DNA of 64,000 bases from assembly GCA_964017065.1 (NCBI GenBank), contig OZ024788.1:454938-518937 (forward strand). Direction: 5' to 3'. Source of the stretch: Haliclona indistincta. Lineage: Eukaryota; Porifera; Demospongiae; Haplosclerida; Chalinidae. Below are positions 13,501-24,370 of this stretch, piece by piece. Position 1 is the first letter of the stretch. The number at the start of each line of letters is the position of its first letter. The position numbers and the translations under genes were made by a program. The notes below the pieces were generated by a model, which saw nothing but the letters and a program-made list of their open reading frames with translations, ran no database searches and was not told the origin of the DNA.

Positions 13501-16500
13501 AGGCTTTTTCTAGGTCAAAAAGACAGAGATATGGATGACCACCTTCACGCAGGTAAGTTAGAAGAGCCTCTTGTGTGGTAAACACAGCATCCGAACAGGA
13601 CAAACCTTTTCTGTAAGCAGTTTGAAGGCAATCAGGCATATTTAAGCCTTCTAACAGGGGCTCTATTCTTTCAGGATTATGATTTCTAGTAACTTGGAAA
13701 TAATAGGAGAGATGGTAATGCCCCTGTAGCTTGATGCCAAAGATGGATCTTTTCCTTTTCTTTTGTAAACTGGTACAATTAGGCCTTTCTTCAAACAGAG
13801 TGGAATCTCTTCAGTGACAAAAATTCTGTTTAAAATTTTTGTCAGCCATGGTATAAGAGTAGGACCACCGTGCTTGAGGTGTTCAGATAGTAAACCATCA
13901 AGGCCAGATGCTTTCCCTGACTTTAATGCTTTGATAGCAGAGAGAACCTCAAGAGGACCGACAGGTTCGCTCAACACATCATGTGTGATCCCCATCGTGT
14001 ACGATCGAGTTGTGCAGAGCGTGTAGTACCAATTGGCAGTGACGTATATAACGAAGAGCAGGCGGGCCTACGCATGCAGCGCGAGCTATAGCGGCTGCGA
14101 CTTGGTGAAACCATGGCGAAAAGAAGAGCTGCTCAAGACGATCTATTGTCGGCGAAACGAATGCCACCTCAGTCATCGAGCGCAGACGCTAGTCGTATTT
14201 CGGTCAGTAGTCTAGCAGTTGCAGGGCAGGCTAAGTACGATTCCAAGCTGCAGTTTGATGTCGGTCGTACAGTTACAAAGGGTGCTCACGTAATTGTTGG
14301 CTGCAAGGTTTGTCACTGGCATCCTCCAGCAGGCTCCATCTCACGCACGAGAGTAGTAGTCCATGAAGACAGAAGTTTTTTCTTTCAAATACTACTAAGG
14401 ACCAAAACAAGTGGAAAACTGCAGTCAGTTGATGAATTTCTTGGTCTGTGTGAAATGATGGCAAATTCAAAAGGTGAATTCAAGTTCTGTCCAGGAATAG
14501 ATCCTACTGTATATCAGTCGACGTATTTTTCAAAGATTCGATATGATCTCAAACAAGTTCGTCGTATGGAGCATCCCTTTGAAAGAATCGATTCTAGTGG
14601 TTGCCTGCTTTATCACACGCTGCCCAAGAATTCAAGTATCGTGGAAAGAGAGTTAGATTGTGTGCAGTGTAGTTCTTGCAAGCGTCTAGTCAGTGACCTA
14701 AATCAGCGACTGAAGTCTGCAGTCTCTTCCTCGGATAAAGTCAAGCGCCAACAACCATCATCACACTGTCCATTGAAGTACATGTCTCCCACTAGTCAAC
14801 AGAAGAGAAAGGAGAACACTCAGCGTGAACGTGCCAAAGATCGCACTCAACTGCAAAAGTACTCACATACTGAGTTGACGCTGGATGATGAGCAGCACAA
14901 TGAGCTTATAAAGCTGATGGAGGCCATTGACCAAAATGGAGATGATGAGGTTGAAAGTATTTTGAAGGAGGCTGATAGGTGTGTCATTGATCACAACAAT
15001 CTATACTTATGATTACATTGATATATAATTATTATAGTAGTGGAGCAGGTGCTGTTCGTGAGATTTGGGAGATGGACAAGATGAAGATGAGAGATGATTT
15101 TGTTCAAGATCAACAGGATAATTGTAAATTTCCCTGTGGCATGCAGTGCATGTATTATACTGACATGTGATTTGTTATAATTATTTACAGGTGTGGGCAA
15201 ACGGACAAATAGATGGAGTGCAGTAACCATTAGACTAGCTCTTGCTGTCTATTGCCGTAGTCCATCAGCTTATGGTGCCCTCAAGAACTTTGGCATACTC
15301 CAGTTGCCATCACGTTCTACTTTACAGGCGTACACAGGTGCCTTTCTTGAAGATTGCGGTAAACTATAATTCTATTATTTTGATAGCATGTATTATACGT
15401 GCATTCTATTGTATGCAGGAAGTAGTCATGAACGCATGGCAAAAGAAGCAGAGAGGTTTGAATCATTCAAGCAAAAGTGTGCGGTGGATAACAAGATGGA
15501 ACCAAAAGGATGTGGCGCACTGATATTTGACGAGGTGAAAGTGATATCAAGGCTGATGTGGAATTCGAGGAGTCAAAGAGTAATCGGTTTGGCCATGAGC
15601 CCTGAAGAGATGTCATCACTGCATGATGCTTACAAGCTAGTAGATGAAAAAACTGCTAGTGAACAGACAAGCTACATTCTTCAATTTCTATGGAGGGATC
15701 TCACTAGCTCATTTGATGTTGTGGGTCCATATTTTACCAGCAGTGGCACACTGGAGTCCAAGTTCATTCTAGCTTGTGTGTTTCAGACTCTGAGACTCTT
15801 CTATCTCTACTCATTTCATACCTCTGCGTTAGTCTGTGATGGGGCAAGTGCTAACATTTCTGCACTCAAGTCCACATGTGAAACATCTGGAGCATATGGT
15901 ATCGACTGTGTGGAATTAAGGATCTGCTGACCGTCACAGAGTGGAACCCTATTTTCCCAACCCATTTGAACCCGGCAAGAAGATTTTCTGGGTAATATGC
16001 CCTAGCCATCAAGTGAGCTAGATTACGATTATTATTAATGTACATGCAATGCCATGCGTGATTATTATACTTCCAGCTGAAAAACATGATCAATGCCCTA
16101 CATTCTTCCCGTGATAACGGAACCAAATTATTCCAGCGACATGGCATTGTCTTTGGATGGAAGGACATCTACAAGATGTGGATAAGAGAGTGTGATAAAA
16201 AGAAAACTGGACATGCCAGGATGGTGCCGAAGCTTAGAGAAAGCCACATAGTTCGAGATTCATGGACAAAATTGAATGTGGCACCTGCAAAGATCATGCA
16301 GGTATATATATGCATGCGTATATCTGTACAATTTTATTATTGTATTCATTTATTAACAGCAAGAGGAGGTATTGTCTGAGTTATATATGTACTGCAATCA
16401 AACTCCTCCACCTGCAGATAGTGCCAGTGCTAAACTGACATTAAAATTTCTTGAGGCATGCAACAAAATATTTGAGCGAGGGCTTTTAAGTCACGATAAG

Positions 16501-19500
16501 GTGACATCTCCTGACAGTCGTGTTGTTACAAACATTACAGAGGGGTTCAAGTTTTTCTCTACATGGTTGGATGGAATCTATGCTGAAGGTTTGATGTTGA
16601 ACAATTGTAATGCTACAATGGTGATTGTCTGCACACAGATTCTTCATTTTGTGCAACTGAAAACTGCCAAAAGAAATTTCTTTCATGGCAAAGTAAGAAA
16701 TGTATTAGGAGCATCTGTAATTAACTTTTCATTAATTTCAGCATGGGACAATCTGAGAATTGATGTGTACGGGTTCACTGAGTTAACAAAATACTTCCTG
16801 GAGTGCTACCCGGGATATTTTTTGTCACCTTTGCGAGTATCAGGAAGTGCAGTGGAGTCGTTGTTCGGGTAATACAAGCACATGTCGGGCAGCAAGCTTG
16901 ATGCTGCTAACTATGCTACATGCAGATCTAAGTATCTAGCTAAACAGGCAGTGCACCACAGTGGCCTATTCTACAGAGATCAAGAGTTGTCTATTCCCAT
17001 AGCACCATTAGAAAAAAAGAAGTACAACAGAAGCAAGACAAGTAATCATGACCAAGTATTATCTGAATAGAGTTCACTGTGATTTTGAGCTTGTATGGTA
17101 TGTTAACAATTTGTCTCTCAGATTCTGTCCTGACAAAGTATGTTTTCCATCTTCTTTTTTAGCAGCTAGCTGGCGATAGACATCAAGGAACTCTTGTATC
17201 CTGGTGTTGCATAGTTTACGAGTAAATTCTAAATAGATTCTCTGTACTACTTCTTTGTTTTGTGAATATAATTCTGTAAGTAAAGTGATAAATTCCTTCT
17301 CAAGATTCTTATTTTGGCGTAGATGTGCAGTCACTACTCCCACAAGTGATGAACCGTGTTCCCGTAGCGACTTCTCATTTGTATGTTCAAGGACACATTG
17401 ATCTACGTGCATAATAAATGGAATATATCGAACAGCCGGAAAGTACATGTAGCCCATGTCTCTGTACTGCAGATATTCGGGTACATGATCTTTATCTGTG
17501 CAGTTAATGGTCTTCAAAATAGAGATCTCCTTTTTTAACATCTCCCTGTCTGATTCAGGCATATCAGGCTTAAGTTTATTATATCTTTGATGCAACATTG
17601 ATGACAATGCTGCACCACCAAACCTGTAGTAAACTCCTTTTTCCTGTTCTGGCAGCAAAAGAGAATCAGATGTTTTGGCTTTTTCCTTCTGGTGTTGGTT
17701 GATTTTATACATTAGGTAGTCGAACACTGCTGAGCACACAGCTACCATTACTGGATTCGAGACAGCTCTATCGGCTTCACATTTTGCACAATAACTGAGC
17801 CATTGCTGCATGGTGAATCTCTAGCAGCTCTTTTTGAAGGCACTGGTCTTGTAACAGTGAACTGCATTGTTTGTGCCACTCCACCTGAAATCTACTGTAC
17901 TTGTCCCTCCCTGTCTGGCACAACTGATATATTCTGACGAACAAGAGAACGAGTTGTTTCACTAAACCGACAAACATTTTATCACTTTTCAACAACTCCC
18001 AAAAGTTTCCTCTGTCCTTAAAAATGCGCATATGATGTTCACTAGAGACAGTGCTTACTACGGCTTGTGCAACACCAGGCCAGTCCTGTAGCCCCGACAA
18101 CATCTTCAATATTTCTTCTCTCTCGCCTTTTTTCAATAGCATACTTTTCCTCTTCTTCTTTTTGATCTCTACATTAGCCACTTCGTCAGGATTTACATCC
18201 ACTTCCGCTCCTACGTCTTCTAAAAAGATATCTTCCGATGCATCCATGATATCGTCGCCCACAGCTGCCGCGAGTGCATGCATGAGCCTGCGCGTGTGAC
18301 GTGGACTATCAGGCTACGCCTACATAACTGCGTCACTGGATGTTACTTTCCCGAGAGTGTTTCTACAGGGGCAATTGGCGTTCGATACTCTTGGTAAGAT
18401 TATATACTCTTGTTGCAAACCAAGTACCGTAACCCTCGCGCATGCGCCGAGGGTTAATAACACTGATCTGTTCGTTAAGGGTGCAGACCCTAACAACCAT
18501 TATCTTATTCAGGAATGTACAAGTTGGACATTGTTACACACCACAAATGATATTCACTGTTTGTACAAGCATATTAACAATACTAATAAGTGACAGTAGC
18601 CAGGCAAGATCACGAACAATACATTCCTCAATAAAACTCTGTCTGTGGCCTTCAGAATAGACCCAAACTTGGATATATGACTATTAGCGACCAGATAAAG
18701 ACCTTAACGTAGAGTTTTTCTTAATAAACACCCTCTGAGTAGGAAAACCACGAGGTAAGCAGCTCATAATCGCACTTTCAAGCACAATACACGAAAAAGC
18801 TCTATGTTACTGCCTTCGCCTTGTTGAAGTACGTATATATCCCAAATCTGAAGTTCTACTGCCTGAGTGAACGAAAGTTTTATTAGCCTAAGCGTTTCAT
18901 CTAGCCGCGCCCGTCACGTTTCCGTCTGGCACTTTCAGCGCTCATAATTTGCAAGGTGTATAGCCTACACCAGTCTTATAACATAGGTCTTTGGTTTCTT
19001 GGAATATCAGCAGTAGTTTCTGAGATACAGTCCCCTAGCAACCAGCCAAAAATACATGCGTGGGCGTGACACTGCACCCTTAAAGCTTCAGATGGTGGGT
19101 TAAAGCTGACTTACACAGACGTGAACAACTTGAGTATTCCTTGTAGCCTGCCTGCTTACCGGCGGCAAGATTCTACGCACAGTAAGGTTCATACACCACG
19201 CAGCGTAAGTTGTAAAGGACTAGAAGCCTCTGTGAGTGTGATATTGACATCAACAAGATTCTACTAGGCGTGCTCCTACTATTTAGGCTCGCAGCATCAT
19301 GACTTGTCAGTACTAGTGCTAGTCTCTTCTTCATCCATTACAATACTAACAAGTATCATGTTGTCAAATCATACCTGGACTTGACATTATGCTGTCTGCG
19401 TCCCCAACCTCTTTAACTATTTTAAACCTTTCATTGAATGACTCTTATTCTTGTGATTGGTAATATTAAACATTCACTGAAACCGCACTCCTTACTCTCA

Positions 19501-21964
19501 AGAGGCTGTGCACGTTCACATCTCTGCTAGACTAGTATCTATATACTGCTCACAGAGTTGTAAAAATGAAATAACATCTAACATAGAATACAACTAATAA
19601 GTTCAAACCGATAGTGATCAAAAAAGTAACAGGAACAAGTAAAGTAAAAAATCTTTAATAAAAAAACTGAAAAGTGTAGGGATGACTCTTGAAAAAGGAA
19701 AGGAACAAGATGGGATGATGCTTGCAAAAGTAAAGGAACAAGATGGAATAATGCTTGCAAATGTAAAAGTCCCAAGTATCCCTACATCAGCGGCTTGAAG
19801 GAGGACGCAGTCCGATGGAGTAATTGACGGTTGTAAATAACTAGAGGTATCTGTGTTTGGAGGACGCAGTCCGATGAAGTAATTGACGGTTGTGAATAAC
19901 TAGAGGTATCTGTGTTTTAGGAGGACGCAGTCCGAAGAAGTAGTTGACAGTTCGTTCTAAATAAGCTGCAGGTAGCTGTGTTTGGAGGATGCAGTCCGAT
20001 GAAGTAGTTGACAGTTGTGAATAAGCTCCAGGTATAGCTGTGTTTAAAGGACGCAGTGTGATGAAGTAATTGACGGTTGTAAAAGGTATAGGAAGAGGAT
20101 TCCGCATTTGTCAGTAGCACGTCGTCGCAGCAAGCCGCTGATGTAGGGATACTTGGGACTTTTACATTTGCAAGCATTATTCCATCTTGTTCCTTTACTT
20201 TTGCAAGCATCATCCCATCTTGTTCCTTTCCTTTTACAAGAGTCATCCCTACACTTCAGTTTTTTTATTAAAGATTTTTTACTTTACTTGTTGAGTTAAC
20301 TATATAGTCCCGGCAGCATAACTAATCGTATGATCGCATACCGGGCAATTCTCGTGGGCTAAATGTTTGTGAATCGAGTGCTTTAGCTTAATTTTAGGTG
20401 AACTTAAACAAGCCCTGGCCGGCATACAGATCAACGCCATACATTTCATCAAATTTTTTGTTATTTTTACAAATTTAACCCTGCAAAAATTACCCGTTAT
20501 ACAGTGTATATGTAAGAAGGTGACTGTGTGTCTAGCCACACCCCATGGCATGCTACAGATTATGTGTTTACCTGTGCTAGCTGGTGTGGGAGGAGATGAC
20601 ATTATGAGCGGACTCTGCTCTAATACAGTACTGCTAGTCTGAGGTAAGTCACTTGGTCCCTCCAGTTGCTTGACTGCTGCTGCTGCTGTAGAACAGATGA
20701 ACCACATTATAACAGCTGTATCATGGTCACACAAACACACTGCCTATCATGATGGCACACACTACCTGTGACAGAGCATTCCAACACAAGCTCCTCCTCT
20801 CCAATGAATACCTGTAGCACTCCCATGGTCTGGAGTGAACCAGTGGCTTCTAATATGGCCATCTTCAGCTGCTTGACTTCACTAGTAGAACACAGCCAGG
20901 TGACTGCGATGCAACCATCTTCAACTTTAGAGAGATGGAGATGGCTACCAGAAACACCAAACTTATTGACCAGCTTGGTCAGATCTTGAAGAGTGTCACT
21001 ACCCCAGTCATTCTCTAGCTTTAGTGTGAAAGTGACTTTCCCTGACGACAGTTTAGAGGATGTGGCAGTTGCTGGAAATAGTTGTTTGAACTGGCTCACA
21101 GTAGCACTGGCCATAAAATGCTGGCGCTGCTGTTCATACTCGTCTACAAGCTGTCTAGTGGTGGCACTGCATGAGAGAGAACAAGCAAGTGAATGTGACC
21201 CACAGCACAGAATCCTTACCGGACATCTTCAGGAAATATGGAGCAGATTCCTTTCAAATAAAATATGTTAAAGAGCGATACTTCCTCCTCTACGAGAGTG
21301 TTGAAGTGTGACTGGAAGCTGTGATCACCAACTGCTCTGTGAAACAGTCGTGGCAGGAACTTGACAAACTCCTCTTGTGCCTCAGGACTGCTATGAAGCT
21401 GCTTTTCGTAATTGTACAGTAGTTTAGCATAACCAATACGCAGGTCACCCAGTTCCTCTAGTAGCTGATCAGGTACAAATACCTCCTCTCCTGAGTAGCA
21501 AACATGAACAGGCCCTCTGGTTATAATGAATGTTACATACCTTCATCAGTGCTGCTTGAGGCTGATGGCTGCTGCATAGACTTGATCGAGTGTGTCAGTT
21601 CATCTAAACAGAGAGAAACAGCAACGATCAACACTCTCCAGCTAGCGCAGGATAGTTACTGCTAACCACGAAGACGAGACGCGATCTGTGCTTGGTTGGT
21701 TTCTTTCAGGATCGAAACAAAAAGGTGGTAATTATAGTAGTCTCTGTTCACAGCTCGCTGGAGGTAGCTGAGGAACTTCTCTGCCCTCTGGTATACCGAG
21801 TCAGTCTCGTTGGAGCATTCCGCTCTCTGTCGATCTGTTATGAGATCTCTGCTCAGAGCGGCCGGGAGGAGAGCAGCAGTGTCAATGCTGTTCACTAAGT
21901 AACTGAACAAGTGTTTTAAAGCCTCTGGTTCAGCAGCGGGACCACCAGCCACGTCCACCGCCAT
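7507..21964 (-). CDS. CARD-RING-TRAF-MATH-MATH gene, unit 2
   Basis: Exons: 21964-21667, 21603-21541, 21490-21220, 21166-20766, 20685-20572 and 9290-7507. They sum to 2,931 nt (977 codons with stop), and all phases agree. Order: CARD-like domain, helical segment, domain with CIAVTWLC, Ser/Pro linker, RING (CLICYELF; one CPIC site reads CPTC), TRAF zinc fingers, then two MATH domains. MATH 1 begins near MEFIISDYHEKKE, MATH 2 near AQFTISEYSKCKQ. The tail is Pro-rich (RNPTLPPPRNPPFPP), unlike unit 3. The last intron is 11.3 kb because it has absorbed a P-like element, a LINE fragment, MITEs and a fold-back element. MATH domains bind receptor tails; RING-TRAF modules oligomerise and ubiquitinate. 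Whether this long intron is still spliced is unknown, and the TRAF exon could be expressed alone. Confidence 0.75.
9296..9378. repeat. GA/GGGA microsatellite
   Basis: A short purine tract directly 5' (coding sense) of the TRAF exon acceptor, at the same place as the 54319-54533 tract in unit 3. Unit 1 lacks it. Confidence 0.9.
9380..10154. other. Intron filler, unassigned
   Basis: Begins where unit 2 departs from unit 3 inside the last CARD-TRAF intron. There is no convincing coding frame. Near 10060-10090 it shares a cttcagcgcgcaag stretch with 58930-58950, so part is an interspersed repeat. Confidence 0.4.
10155..10612. mobile_element. MITE-like repeat, copy 1
   Basis: About 455 bp, highly similar to 11201-11670. 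Both start with accctcggcgtgttgcac and carry the same internal text (for example cctaggtagtcaactatggg). The right terminal part is missing here. It is non-coding. Confidence 0.65.
11201..11750. mobile_element. MITE-like repeat, copy 2, with terminal inverted repeats
   Basis: About 550 bp. It begins aaccctcggcg and ends cgccgagggtt, which are mutual inverse complements, so this copy looks complete. The right end (about 42 bp up to ataaca) recurs at 18421-18462 just outside the P-like element. No coding capacity. Confidence 0.65.
11943..12013. repeat. P-like element, left terminal inverted repeat
   Basis: 71 bp, a perfect inverse complement of 18342-18412. It holds an internal direct repeat of caagagtat 20 bp apart, a possible transposase-binding iteration. 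Confidence 0.9.
12110..13995 (-). pseudogene. Non-LTR retrotransposon reverse transcriptase remnant
   Basis: Two frames on the minus strand. 13995-13663 has KSGKASGLDG and LIVPVYKRKGKD. 13639-12110 (about 509 codons) has AYRKGLSCSDAV, LFDLEKAFDSIEH and RGVKQGSVLSP. The catalytic box reads HADD where YADD is usual. A frame break between them near 13650 and the absent endonuclease and ORF1 show a 5'-truncated dead copy. The T-rich plus-strand sequence below 12110 would be its 3' end. It sits inside the left half of the P-like element, so it inserted later. Clade not determined. Confidence 0.8.
14113..17070 (+). pseudogene. P-element-like transposase
   Basis: Multi-exon. The first exon starts at the ATG at 14113 (accATGG context) and runs to about 14979. 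Later coding blocks lie at about 15039-15114, 15191-15358, 15419-15900, 15930-16010, 16078-16300, 16360-16693 and 16746-17070. Motifs in P-type order: GALKNFGILQLPSRSTLQAY, then LIFDEVKV (first Asp), ALVCDGASAN (second Asp) and SGSAVESLFG (Glu region), followed by KLDAANYATCRSK. This is the RNase H-fold layout of P transposases. No THAP zinc finger is seen; the N-terminus instead has Cys pairs (GCKVCHWH, CVQCSSCK). A TAA at 16870-16872, where Gln would be expected, breaks the reading frame near the end. Exon ends other than the first start are approximate. Confidence 0.7.
17074..18283 (-). pseudogene. Second gene of the P-like element, unknown function
   Basis: Two overlapping frames: 18283-17777 (168 codons, start at 18283) and 17811-17074 (245 codons), out of frame by one step near 17800. 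The first part is acidic, with a basic KKKKRKS patch. The second is largely helical, with YLQYRDMGYMYFP and FTRKLCNTRIQEFLDVYRQ. It runs towards the transposase gene, tail to tail. I recognise no named domain. Its position between the inverted repeats argues that it belongs to the element. Confidence 0.55.
18342..18412. repeat. P-like element, right terminal inverted repeat
   Basis: Perfect inverse complement of 11943-12013. The second gene of the element starts only about 60 bp inside this end. Confidence 0.9.
18413..19634. other. Intron filler, no gene seen
   Basis: Non-coding on both strands as far as can be judged. It opens with the 42-bp MITE end repeat (18421-18462). Confidence 0.5.
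19635..20292. mobile_element. Fold-back element with internal tandem repeats
   Basis: Arms 19635-19797 and 20131-20292 are near-perfect inverse complements of about 160 bp. The left arm lacks about nothing but a few bases relative to the right. Between them lie about five tandem copies of a 60-bp unit (gaggacgcagtccgatgaag). This is a fold-back or MITE architecture with no coding capacity. Its right end abuts sequence homologous to the unit 3 intron, so it marks the edge of the 11-kb insertion region. Confidence 0.7.
19797..20105. repeat. ~60-bp tandem repeat, five copies
   Basis: Centre of the fold-back element. Units share cgcagtccgatgaagtaatt and end in ctgtgttt, with small length differences. 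Confidence 0.8.
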
Positions 21965-22599
21965 ATCCTTTTTATTCACATCACGTGAGCACCGTGTGTC
22001 GTGTATATAATGGTCTAGCGGTCAGTCTGCAGGAACCAGTTCACTACTGGACCAGGTCAGATGTTAGTCAGGCCTGACTAGTCAGATGTATCGTTTCTAC
22101 TATCCAGGAAATTATTAGACACTTTTTCAACTGACAGGCGTCGATTTTCAAAAACCACCGCGGCGGCAAAAGCAACGCACTTTTTGAAAAATTGACATTT
22201 AACAGTTTCCTGGATTGTAGAAACGATGATATGCTTGATAGCAGCAGTCAGATTGTTGATACAGCATTGTTTGCCGTAGTAGTTAAGTTATTGCAGCTTG
22301 AAACTATCACAATGTTATCATTTTTGATGTTGCCTGGCTATTGTATAAAAAGAACATTGTGATAATCCATCATCAAAAGCTCTATTGTAATAAGCTGTTA
22401 GTATTGTCAGCAAATGGGTCGTCTCCTAGAGCTGGTTGCCTAGGGAACGTCTGCTGGCTAGTGGGTACAGCACTTGAGCTAATCATTGATGACTTGGTTG
22501 GTTGAAGGACGTAGGACACTAGTAGAATAAGGGGCGGGGCTAGACACACCCACTGGGTTCAGTATAGATGAGGACCAGCCCATTCCAGTACCAACTGAT

Positions 22600-22794
22600 T
22601 GTGGTGTTATGTTACATTAATAAGTGCTAACTAATGCATTATAGTCCCACTATTACTAACTCAATGAGTGAATGTAAAAGGACTCGTGTCTTACTCATTT
22701 GTATTATTCGATTATTCGATTTTACTCTATTCTATTCTTCTATTGCTGCCTTTCTAATAAAGACTTTCTAACTATCGAACCCCCGAACGCTACA
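22600..22794. repeat. 5' LTR (195 bp)
   Basis: Starts TGTGGTGTTATG and ends CGCTACA. It contains an AATAAA near 22756 as the likely polyadenylation signal. Directly after it, tggtggcagcggtgctc is the candidate primer-binding site. Confidence 0.9.
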
Positions 22795-23059
22795 TGGTGG
22801 CAGCGGTGCTCTCGGCTCACCCGGAGCAAATCTATTCCACGGCAGCGAAGTTCTCCTAGTGCTCTCGGCTCACCCGGAGCAATTCTTCTGACGGCGAAGC
22901 TCTATCTCTCTACTGCAAGACGCCGAAGTTCTACCCCTCTACTGCGGGACGGCGAAGCTCTCTCTCTCCACTGCGAAAAGCCGAAGTTCTACTCCTCCAC
23001 TGCGGGACGGCGAAGCCCTACCTCTCTACTCTAAGACAGTTACTCTACTACACTGAACG

Positions 23060-24370
23060 ATGGCAGCAAAAGTAGGAGTTACTCCACCGGAACCATTTCC
23101 ATTTAGTAAACCAGAAGAGTGGTCAAGATGGATAAGACGGTTCGAGAGGTTTCGGATCGCTTCCAAACTGAACGAGGAAGAAGACAACGCGCAACTAAAC
23201 ATGCTCTTGTACTGTATGGGCGACAGAGCTGATGACATCCTCCAGTCATTCAAGTATGCTGAGGGAGAAAGAGAAGACTACGCCACTGTCAAGAAGAAGC
23301 TAGACGACTATTTCATTCCTCGAAGAAACGTCATCTACGAACGTGCTCTCTTCAATTCAAGAAAGCAGGAACCAGGAGAACCAGTGGAAGAATTCATAAC
23401 AGCGTTACACACACTCGTCGAGTATTGCGACTATGGAGATCTCCGTGATCAGATGGTACGTGACAGAATCGTCGTGGGTCTCGCCAATGCCAAGTTATCA
23501 GAGAAACTTCAACTGGACCGGAAACTCACACTGGACTCAGCAGTCACACAAGCCAGACAAGATGAAACTGTTAGAAAGCAGCAAGCTACTTTAAGAGGTG
23601 CAACAAAAGACAGCAGCGTCTCAGCAGTACACAAAGGAAAACACCTACCCAGAGGAAAGAAGATCACTACGGGCAAGTCACAGCAAGACTCCAAGGGACC
23701 TCGTCAACCTACACAGTGTCCATGGTGTGGCAAATCACCTAAACATGATCGACAGCACTGTCCAGCAAGAGAAGCTAACTGCAGAAAGTGTAAGAAGAAA
23801 GGACACTACCAAACTGTATGCCGTTCTACTGCACAAGTTGCTACTGTCGAAGAAAAAGAGCCTAAAGAAGATGGTTTTCTAGGAGCCCTGACAGACACCA
23901 GTAGAGATCGATGGAACGTGACACTACAACTCAACGATCACCCTGTTCTATTCTGCATCGACACCGGAGCTGATGTCACTGCAATTCCTGAACGAGTCTG
24001 GAAAGACATTGGCAAGCCACGATTACTTCCCTCCAACCGAAACCTGAAGTGCCCAGACACACACTCACTCTCAGTCAAAGGAATGTTGAAGGCGAAGCTG
24101 GAGAGCCAAACTCAACAAGCACAAGAAAGCGTGTACGTGGTGAGAGGCTTGACCAAATCACTCTTGGGTCGACCAGCCATAGAGCAGCTAAACCTTGTTT
24201 CTCGTGTTGCCGCCGTCAGTGAGCTACCCACTCTAGAGCCAACCACTGAGTTCCCGAAGCTGTTCACAGGACTAGGGAAGCTGGAAGGAGAGTACACTAT
24301 TCAGCTGGATCCTGGAGCCAAACCATTTGCCTTGTCAACTCCGAGACGTGTTGCAGTACCACTCATGTGA
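23060..24370 (+). pseudogene. Gypsy Gag and protease region
   Basis: Open for 436 codons from the ATG at 23060. It has a Gag-like helical region (FERFRIASKLNEEEDNAQ), two zinc knuckle-type motifs (CPWCGKSPKHDRQHC and CRKCKKKGHYQTVC) and an aspartic protease active site (CIDTGADVTAIP). The frame ends in TGA at 24368 where the polymerase part should continue, so the polyprotein is interrupted. Confidence 0.88.

Larger units (their letters stand above)
11943..18412. mobile_element. P-superfamily-like DNA transposon
   Basis: Bounded by perfect 71-bp inverted repeats at 11943-12013 and 18342-18412, beginning caagagtatataatcttacc. It carries a plus-strand transposase gene with P-element-type acidic motifs (14113-17070) and a minus-strand second gene (17074-18283). 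A non-LTR retrotransposon fragment fills most of 12050-14010. P elements make 8-bp target duplications, but the 8 bases on each side here (cccctgac, ttgcaaac) do not match. Either one flank has been rearranged or the two ends come from different copies. The transposase has a nonsense codon and the second gene a frameshift, so this copy is dead. Confidence 0.75.

Noticed and set aside
11935..18420. 8-bp target duplication for the P-like element
   Set aside because: Flanks cccctgac and ttgcaaac do not match.
22699..23034. Open frame across the 5' LTR and leader of the gypsy element
   Set aside because: Starts in the LTR and covers repeated leader text (cggcgaagctct); Gag begins at 23060.
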